Shown one piece after another: positions 45,001 through 49,382 of a DNA stretch of 49,382 bases (its first letter is position 1; each line of letters starts with the position of its first letter). The notes under the pieces were generated by a model. The model searched no databases and was not told where the DNA came from. It saw nothing but the letters and a program-made list of their open reading frames with translations. The stretch covers positions 1 to 49,382 of the forward strand of contig JAGFXO010000008.1 of the NCBI GenBank assembly GCA_017861285.1. The letters run 5' to 3'. This stretch comes from Geobacteraceae bacterium (GTDB lineage Bacteria > Desulfobacterota > Desulfuromonadia > Geobacterales > Geobacteraceae). Made by a program: the position numbers and the translations under genes.

Positions 45001-46155
45001 CGGCTTCACGGGAAATTGCGGGAACCGGTTATTTCCGGTAACATCGAGTTGGCGAAAGCAGGCGCATATCTTCCCACCGCGGGAATTCGCCTGAAGGATG
45101 TACGCATGAACGCCTCTTTTGACAGGGACAGGATCTCCATCACATCCCTGAATATCGCATCCGGGTCGGGACGCATCGAAGGGAAGGGGGTTGTCCGGCT
45201 CAAGGGGTGGCAAGTAGAAGGATATCAGGGCACCGTGAAAGGTGAGCGATTCCAGACAGTTTATCTGCCGGAATTGCAGGTTCTGACGAGTCCCGACCTC
45301 AGTTTCACCGGCTCTACCGATACTCTCACCGTGCGCGGGAATATCTCCGTACCGGAACTTCTCGTCTCAGGGCAATCGACAAGAGCGACCGTGCAGCCAA
45401 GCAGTGATGTGGTCCTCCGGGGTGAAGCAAAACCGGCGGAAAAGAAATTCCCATTGGCTCTCGATATCCAGGTAGGGGTGACTCTCGGAGACAGGGTTCG
45501 GGTCAAGGCGGAAGGGATAGACGCCCAACTGCAAGGAAAGTTGAACCTTCTCATCCGCAAACTCGATGAAATCAGAAGCACCGGCGAAATACGGGTGGTC
45601 AAGGGAAAATACAAAACGTACGGTATAAACCTTGATATTACCAAGGGAAGAATCTACTACGCCGGCGGTCCGATCAATCAGCCGACGCTGGATATTCAGG
45701 CATCGCGCAAGGTCGGGGATGTCAAGGCGGGAGTGGCTATCGTCGGAACCCCGAGGACGATGGTGGTCAAGTTGTATTCGGAACCGCCCATGCCGGACAG
45801 CGTTATAATGTCGTATATCGTTTTGGGGCAGCCAGTTGCCTACACCAATGAACAATCGGGCCTTCTGGAACAGGCTTCCGGTAAGCTTTTACCTGCATAT
45901 ACCGAACGCAAGGGCATATCCGGGGGGATTTCCGGCGCGGCGACTTCCAAAACGCAAGCCAGCACGCTTCCTCAATCGATGATCACTATAGGCAGGTATC
46001 TGACCCCGGAGTTGTATATCAGTTATGGACGCTCGCTGTTGAATGATAGCAACCTGGTTCGCCTGCGGTATGCGTTATCAAAAAAATGGGAAATCGAAAC
46101 CCAGACGGGGAGCGAGAGCGGTGGGGACATTTATTTCAAGATAAATTTCAAGTAA
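42088..46155 (+). CDS. tamB: TamB-type translocation/assembly module protein
   Basis: 1355-aa periplasm-spanning protein. An N-terminal membrane anchor (AVVLLAVAISCLAALGWLAG) is followed by a long beta-rich AsmA-like bridge made of repeated 'GxLxGxxxxGxLxL' strands (for example SGNIELAKAGAYLPTAGIRL). The C-terminal DUF490/TamB domain occupies about the last 350 residues (IRSTGEIRVVKGKYKTYGIN, ITKGRIYYAGGPINQPTLDI, SYIVLGQPVAYTNEQSG). TamB carries phospholipids between membranes and works with TamA. Full length for the family; the GTG start overlaps tamA. Confidence 0.95.
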   Translation: MKRVLTYGIAVVLLAVAISCLAALGWLAGTSEGASWLMDQISRRSDIVISASRVEGSLLEGLRLENLRLHFDDEEIRAAGVRLRWRPLSLFFGKVAVRELDIHGMEITDNRPKIAKPFDLSWPKVTGIPAWMDVRVRVLRVTGFTYRRLNDRPTMIDRFSARVMWRDGVLTVEKLKLAMPTLSMEGDMLAGFRRPALLLKIRCKTRHPLAGADEFLVSSRLSAAGNNGQLSGPVEVISKSGSKQHLQIEGGLGLSRNTVALKKMALRQHGRRGTVNCDGILGFTETGKMIFDLQFGLADINLYPELHAAVSLGGIVSLKGSPDSYRGRFAVESKGKNWYRANLSGGFKGDTGTISFADLKGSLLDGQAWGDVRIDWRQGLLVSGKISGTNLNPAKINPSWKGVVNGDMGGSARWSEGKLVHADISGRFRESRFLNRSLTGEADIRLIKGNLLIDRLFARGKGFDVRASGDLAKRLAFAASVSELSGLVPDVAGAVRAEGWVSMSGGRVGGSVKARGSNLAARGVRIASADIDAGLSGDKGKYLNATVGFKGFKYHDLQIDKGNLAGRGSLERHTVEAAIFSPGFELRMTLSGRYAAKTWEGEIVRLAGHDPVGPWKLQSPTSLRIAPQSVSFARITLDGVEGERLEADGRITFNPLRGFVRADWRSLNLARIPWMPKGLDLQGRLSGSATGTFSPGMNLALSGNAELAHGLATWRKNGNQFRSVVDNAGISWNWEGVKTESGTGSGSIRTRSLTLNGRIEAAGTAVVDGRLIKVPQVSMRMDWNEDGMNNMLDVRFAEGGTLSGRFFSLLPSRKAFPGEGEIEAEWQGFDLSLVRPWLPAGLDLEGRVGGQMKGKLLTGNRLQLKGTSSLSGGRVRMLKNGRQFAADVRSADLSWDWAENGLGGEFATVLADYGSIGAKFHLPLAAHFPIVLNEQAPMVVDITGKVRETGLLTSLFPGLIQETQGELSLSARLHGKLREPVISGNIELAKAGAYLPTAGIRLKDVRMNASFDRDRISITSLNIASGSGRIEGKGVVRLKGWQVEGYQGTVKGERFQTVYLPELQVLTSPDLSFTGSTDTLTVRGNISVPELLVSGQSTRATVQPSSDVVLRGEAKPAEKKFPLALDIQVGVTLGDRVRVKAEGIDAQLQGKLNLLIRKLDEIRSTGEIRVVKGKYKTYGINLDITKGRIYYAGGPINQPTLDIQASRKVGDVKAGVAIVGTPRTMVVKLYSEPPMPDSVIMSYIVLGQPVAYTNEQSGLLEQASGKLLPAYTERKGISGGISGAATSKTQASTLPQSMITIGRYLTPELYISYGRSLLNDSNLVRLRYALSKKWEIETQTGSESGGDIYFKINFK

Positions 46156-46275
46156 CGAGAATTCGTCCGGCGAAACCTTCCTTTGTATGCGAAAGTCCCA
46201 TCAGCCTGCGGTACGAAAGAAAAAGCAGTAAATTGAACCGGGGCAGGAAGCACGGACTTCAAAGCCCCCATCCAG

Positions 46276-47334
46276 TCATGAGCCCCGTTTGCTTTTTGCG
46301 AAATTTCGCGAGTCTCCTCTGCCCTCACCGATTTTCCGTCCAATGGAAAGAATTCTCCGGTGTATATTTGCGCGGGATTCTTCAGGTGTCTCGTCCGCAG
46401 CGGCTTTAGCAGGGTATATCTCATACATGGCTCGATATTTCAGCGGAGTCAGGTTCGGCATTACTATGTTTGCTCCCCGTGAAAGCCCGAGTTCACGCCC
46501 TTTATCCCTGTTCAATGTGGCGATTGCCGTCGTGCTGGGGATATTGGCCTGGGGGCAGACGAGGCGGGTCAGAGCCACAACTTTATATGCCATCAATTCC
46601 GTATTCGGTACCTGCTCACCCTCGGGGGCACGGAGGTTTCCGGGTGAACGGCCCATCGGTGTCTCGGCATGGGGTATATACGGACCAACACCGATCATGT
46701 CGAGATCAAGACTTCTGAAAAGTTCTATGTCTTCGGCAAGATCCGCGTAAGTCTGCCCGGGGATGCCCACCATGATCCCGCTGCCAACTTCAAAACCGAT
46801 TTCTCTGATTCTCCCTATCATCGCAATCCTGTCCGAGGGCACTCCGGGCAGGGGCGGGTGAATGCTGTCGTACAACACTCTGTTGGAAGTTTCGAAACGA
46901 AGCAGATATCGATCGGCACCCGCTTCCCGCCAGGCAGCAAGCTCTTCATCGCTCCTCTCCCCAAGACTCAGGGTTATGGCAAGGTCCGTTTCTTTTTTGA
47001 TATGGCGTATGATCTCGCTCATCCAGTCCTTTTTTATGCCGTAATCTTCTCCGCACTGAAGCACGACAGTGCCGTAACCGAATTCCACCGCCAGGTTGAC
47101 ACAGGACATTATTTCATCCTCGGTCATCCGGTATCGCCCGATTTTATGATTGTCTGCACGAATGCCGCAGTATCCGCAGTTGCGGGCACATATGTTCGAA
47201 ACTTCTATCAAGCCGCGCAGATACACTTCCTCCCCAACGTTCCTGAGACGCACTTCGTCCGCCCGCTGCCACAAATGATCGAGAGAGGCACCATCTTCCG
47301 TCTTGAGCCATCTGATAATTTCATTTCTTTCCAT
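46276..47334 (-). CDS. hydE: [FeFe]-hydrogenase maturase HydE (radical SAM)
   Basis: 352-aa radical SAM enzyme that helps make the dithiolate-bridged diiron subcluster of [FeFe] hydrogenases. The SAM cluster cysteines C49, C53 and C56 lie in NICARNCGYCGIRADN. HydE-like segments VVLQCGEDYG, YLLRFETSN, GIMVGIPGQTYADLAEDIEL and GVGPYIPHAETPMG follow. The auxiliary-cluster cysteines known from Thermotoga HydE are replaced (PAKAAADETPEESRAN). That cluster is not universally conserved. No hydF, hydG or hydrogenase gene is nearby. An alternative within the BioB/PylB/HydE group cannot be fully excluded. Confidence 0.85.
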   Translation of the reverse strand: MERNEIIRWLKTEDGASLDHLWQRADEVRLRNVGEEVYLRGLIEVSNICARNCGYCGIRADNHKIGRYRMTEDEIMSCVNLAVEFGYGTVVLQCGEDYGIKKDWMSEIIRHIKKETDLAITLSLGERSDEELAAWREAGADRYLLRFETSNRVLYDSIHPPLPGVPSDRIAMIGRIREIGFEVGSGIMVGIPGQTYADLAEDIELFRSLDLDMIGVGPYIPHAETPMGRSPGNLRAPEGEQVPNTELMAYKVVALTRLVCPQANIPSTTAIATLNRDKGRELGLSRGANIVMPNLTPLKYRAMYEIYPAKAAADETPEESRANIHRRILSIGRKIGEGRGDSRNFAKSKRGS

Positions 47335-47650
47335 ATGATTACAATCCTTTCCGTATATTCAATGTTTTCTTGAGCAATGCATCCTCTATACAATGAACAA
47401 TGAGCGGGCCGTTTACACTGCTTTTCCGTATTACATCTTAATTGATTTTGTAAAGAATGTTCAAGGGGAATCCGACAATGAGTTGATTATGACAAAAGAG
47501 CATAGTGATACATAATTAATCGCATCAAGATGGATTTTTCGGCAGATCGACACGACTTTATATCTTTCATGGGTCTCTGCCAGGCTTTAAGCATGATGCC
47601 GGCTTCCACGAATCGTTGACACCCGGGCTTTCAGTGAAAATTAAAACTTT

Positions 47651-47666
47651 TGGCATATTGCATGCT
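47651..47666 (+). promoter_or_regulatory. candidate sigma-54 (-24/-12) promoter for modA-like gene
   Basis: TGGCATA (47651-47657) and ATGCT (47662-47666), with GG and GC exactly 10 bp apart. The consensus is TGGCAC-N5-TTGC[AT]; there is one mismatch in each half. The transcript would have a leader of about 110 nt before ATG 47789. Confidence 0.4.
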
Positions 47667-47710
47667 CTGTTTTGAAATAGAACCAGATCTATTTGTTGCC
47701 GTGACACAGG

Positions 47711-47740
47711 AGTCCGGAAAGGGTTTATCCCTCCCGGACT
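47711..47740 (+). promoter_or_regulatory. structured leader hairpin before modA-like gene
   Basis: AGTCCGG and CCGGACT form a 7-bp outer stem; inside, GGG and CCC form a second short stem around TTTAT. TTATCGTTTT follows. It could be an attenuator or part of a metabolite-sensing leader. I cannot match it to a known riboswitch. Confidence 0.4.
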
Positions 47741-47788
47741 TTATCGTTTTGGCGTGCAGCGGGCAAATACCATTGAGGAGGAAACAAA

Positions 47789-48583
47789 ATGGACGGAGCT
47801 TTAAAAATAATTACGATATTGAGTTTGATTGCAACCTTGATTATAACGGTTTTATCGCCTGATGGTGCGATGGCGGGAGAGAAGACACAGCTCCACGTTT
47901 CCGCGGCTATAAGTCTCAAGGAGGCTCTCGAGACGGTAAGAACCATGTACGCCAAGAAAGAGCCCGGTGTGGAAATCCGGTTCAATCTGGCGTCTTCCGG
48001 ACTCCTTCAGAAGCAGATCAAGGAAGGGGCGCCCGTTGACCTTTTCATCTCGGCCGGGAGGCAGCAGATGGATGAACTTGCGGTACAGGGATTCCTCCTT
48101 CCGGAAACAAGGGGAGACTTGCTGGGCAACGAGCTTGTGCTGATCGTTGCCAGGGAAAAAAAAGGCTCCATCAGAGCCTTTTTCGACCTTCCTGGAAAGA
48201 TACAATCCATGAGCATCGGGCAGCCGGAGGCGGTACCGGCCGGAAAGTATTCCATGGAAACACTGAAAAATCTGCGACTGTGGGATTCTCTTGAGAAGCG
48301 GATCATCTTTGCCAAGGATGTGCGGCAAGTCCTTGCCTATGTGGATTCGGGGAATGTGGATGCAGGGCTGGTCTACCGCTCCGATACGGTTGCATTGAAG
48401 AGCGGATTCGTGGTGACAACTGCCCCGAAGGGTTCCCATTCGCCCATTGTCTACCCGATGGCCGTTATCAGAGCCTCCAGGCAGGTGGCGGCGATTCGGA
48501 AGTTTGCGGCATTTCTCACGACAAGCGAAGCGGCCGGAGTGTTTGCCTCGTATGGATTCATGCCACTGAAGGGAAAGCGGTAG
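47789..48583 (+). CDS. modA: molybdate ABC transporter substrate-binding protein ModA-like
   Basis: 264-aa exported solute-binding protein. A hydrophobic N-terminus with signal features (IITILSLIATLIITVLSPDGAMA) precedes the ModA fold. Ligand-binding segments are SAAISLKEALETV, ASSGLLQKQIKEGAPVDLFI, SIGQPEAVPAGKYSMETLKN and DAGLVYRSDTVAL. These match molybdate (or tungstate) binding proteins. GAGGAGG lies about 7 nt before the ATG. No permease is downstream, since a terminator and a tRNA gene follow. It may pair with a permease elsewhere or with the ModC-like ATPase at the other end of the window. Confidence 0.92.
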   Translation: MDGALKIITILSLIATLIITVLSPDGAMAGEKTQLHVSAAISLKEALETVRTMYAKKEPGVEIRFNLASSGLLQKQIKEGAPVDLFISAGRQQMDELAVQGFLLPETRGDLLGNELVLIVAREKKGSIRAFFDLPGKIQSMSIGQPEAVPAGKYSMETLKNLRLWDSLEKRIIFAKDVRQVLAYVDSGNVDAGLVYRSDTVALKSGFVVTTAPKGSHSPIVYPMAVIRASRQVAAIRKFAAFLTTSEAAGVFASYGFMPLKGKR

Positions 48584-48599
48584 TGCCTGAAGGACAAAA

Positions 48600-48633
48600 A
48601 AAGCGCGAGGATTTGTAACCCTTGCGCTTTGTT
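48600..48633 (+). terminator. intrinsic terminator after modA-like gene
   Basis: An 11-bp stem (AAAGCGCGAGG with CCTTGCGCTTT, one G-T pair) with a 9-nt loop is followed by a short T-rich tail (TTTGTTT). It ends the modA unit before the convergent tRNA gene. Confidence 0.7.
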
Positions 48634-48645
48634 TCATGTATTAAT

Positions 48646-48722
48646 TGGCGGGCGGCATGGGATTCGAACCCACGACCCCAGGCTTCGGAGGCCTGTACTC
48701 TATCCAACTGAGCTAACCGCCC
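48646..48722 (-). tRNA. tRNA-Arg (anticodon CCG), CCA encoded
   Basis: 77-nt tRNA on the minus strand. Acceptor GGGCGGT pairs with GCCGCCC (one G-T), G discriminator, and an encoded CCA end at 48648-48646. The D arm starts GCTCAGTTGGATAGAG. The anticodon loop CTCCGAA has CCG (48688-48686), reading the Arg codon CGG, between stem halves CAGGC and GCCTG. The T arm is GTGGG-TTCGAAT-CCCAT. All arms are complete. Confidence 0.97.
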
Positions 48723-48878
48723 GCACCGAATATACTTACACTATTTTCGAAATTTACTCAAGTCTTAAGCGTGGCCCTTTTCAGAAAACCACCTTTTGGG
48801 GGATTTGAGGGTTTTCAGATCCGGTAAACAGGTACCGGCCTTTGGAAGCCGCCGAGGCAGTATGGTTTATCATGAGCG

Positions 48879-49382
48879 TCATTTGGCCACTGATGCGTAG
48901 ACAGGTATTGTAATCTCAGGTTTAGCGGGGTTGTCGGTTTTTACGGTAACGTATCCGCCCAGGAAGCGGTCCTCTTTGCGGGGTGCCACCGTAATTTGTA
49001 TGACAGCTTTTCCGCCGGGCCTAACCTTGCTCTTCACAGGTTTAACGGTTACCTGGGGAATGGTTGATTTTGCAGATGCAAGAGTTAGCGGCTGCTTGCC
49101 CCTGTTTTCGATGGTAACGGTTGTATCCTTCCTGGTGCCGGCCTGTAGTTCCCCCAGATTGATCTGTTTCGGTATAACTTGTATTTCCTCAAGTACCGTT
49201 CCTTTCATGGTAAGCGTATGGACTGGAACTTTCGGATCATTTGTCTGTACCAGTATATTTTTGCTGACGTTCCCGGAAAAGTTCGTGGAATTGAAAGTCG
49301 CACTGATCTCGGCTTTTTTGCCGGGAGCAATGGTACGCGAAGAGACATCCGCGACAGTGCATCCACAGGAAGTGCTCACACG
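48879..49382 (-). CDS. DUF1573 protein, partial (N-terminus beyond window)
   Basis: At least 167 residues visible; the frame is open across the right edge, so the true start lies outside the window. The sequence contains about two immunoglobulin-like DUF1573/ASH units: STSCGCTVADVSSRTIAPGK, ILVQTNDPKVPVHTLTMKGTV, then IENRGKQPLTLASAKSTIPQ and VTVKTDNPAKPEITIPVYAS. The CGC motif in the first unit is typical of DUF1573. Such proteins are usually exported with a signal peptide, which would be in the missing part. Role unknown. The tRNA-Arg gene lies downstream. Confidence 0.85.
   Translation of the reverse strand, partial: RVSTSCGCTVADVSSRTIAPGKKAEISATFNSTNFSGNVSKNILVQTNDPKVPVHTLTMKGTVLEEIQVIPKQINLGELQAGTRKDTTVTIENRGKQPLTLASAKSTIPQVTVKPVKSKVRPGGKAVIQITVAPRKEDRFLGGYVTVKTDNPAKPEITIPVYASVAK

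Larger units (their letters stand above)
47335..47788. other. 454-bp divergent region between hydE and modA-like genes
   Basis: AT-rich spacer. It holds a candidate sigma-54 promoter (47651-47666) and a leader hairpin (47711-47740), both listed separately. Small frames in it have no support. Confidence 0.5.

Noticed and set aside
1-49382. CRISPR arrays, insertion sequences, phage genes
   Set aside because: No regularly spaced repeats, transposase or integrase frames were seen on either strand.

Overview
The window looks like chromosomal DNA from an anaerobic or microaerophilic Gram-negative bacterium of the Geobacter type (Desulfuromonadota, formerly Deltaproteobacteria). The basis is family content, not a database match: sigma-54 response regulators with paired histidine kinases, NiFe- and FeFe-hydrogenase maturation genes, a PEP-phosphotransferase EI-Ntr, TamA/TamB, a DUF3106/ECF sigma cassette, and a family 1 encapsulin with a ferritin-like cargo. 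Coding density is high. I saw no insertion sequences, phage genes or CRISPR arrays. The only RNA gene is a tRNA-Arg(CCG).

Layout. 1-5.8 kb: a ModC-like ABC ATPase, a radical SAM protein, a lipobox-bearing Omp85-type barrel and an alpha-glucan phosphorylase. 5.8-8.7 kb: a membrane histidine kinase and NtrC-type regulator, overlapping by 4 bp. 8.9-14.8 kb: a hypA-hypB-hypF-hypC-hypD-hypE cluster for NiFe-hydrogenase maturation. Its hypF lacks a standard start codon and carries an internal deletion with a frameshift. 14.9-18.7 kb: an orphan small protein, a pterin carbinolamine dehydratase, a NUDT9-like Nudix hydrolase, a tandem degenerate receiver protein and a DUF362 ferredoxin-like protein. 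18.7-22.9 kb: a minus-strand dusB-ntrB-ntrC-isochorismatase operon. 23.4-31.3 kb: TSCPD protein, GAF/HD-GYP phosphodiesterase, FabI, HflX, an MltD-type lytic transglycosylase with LysM repeats, a membrane-anchored protein and an Smr protein. 31.4-35.9 kb: PtsP, a TPR protein, DUF3047 and YtxH-like proteins.

36.1-37.6 kb holds a two-gene encapsulin nanocompartment: an encapsulated ferritin whose C-terminus carries the LTVGSL loading peptide, followed by the shell protein. 37.7-39.4 kb is an ECF sigma factor, a single-TM probable anti-sigma factor and a repeat-rich periplasmic DUF3106 protein. A possible ECF promoter motif before the sigma gene recurs before the DUF3047 gene. 39.4-46.2 kb: sfsA, then tamA-tamB. 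46.3-49.4 kb: hydE, a modA-like gene with a hairpin leader and possible sigma-54 promoter, tRNA-Arg, and a DUF1573 protein cut by the window edge.

Start codons were chosen by Shine-Dalgarno spacing and family N-termini. Several differ from the longest open frame: hypE starts at GTG, tamA at TTG, hypF probably at ATT, and hflX possibly at ATA. Nothing here was checked against a database.
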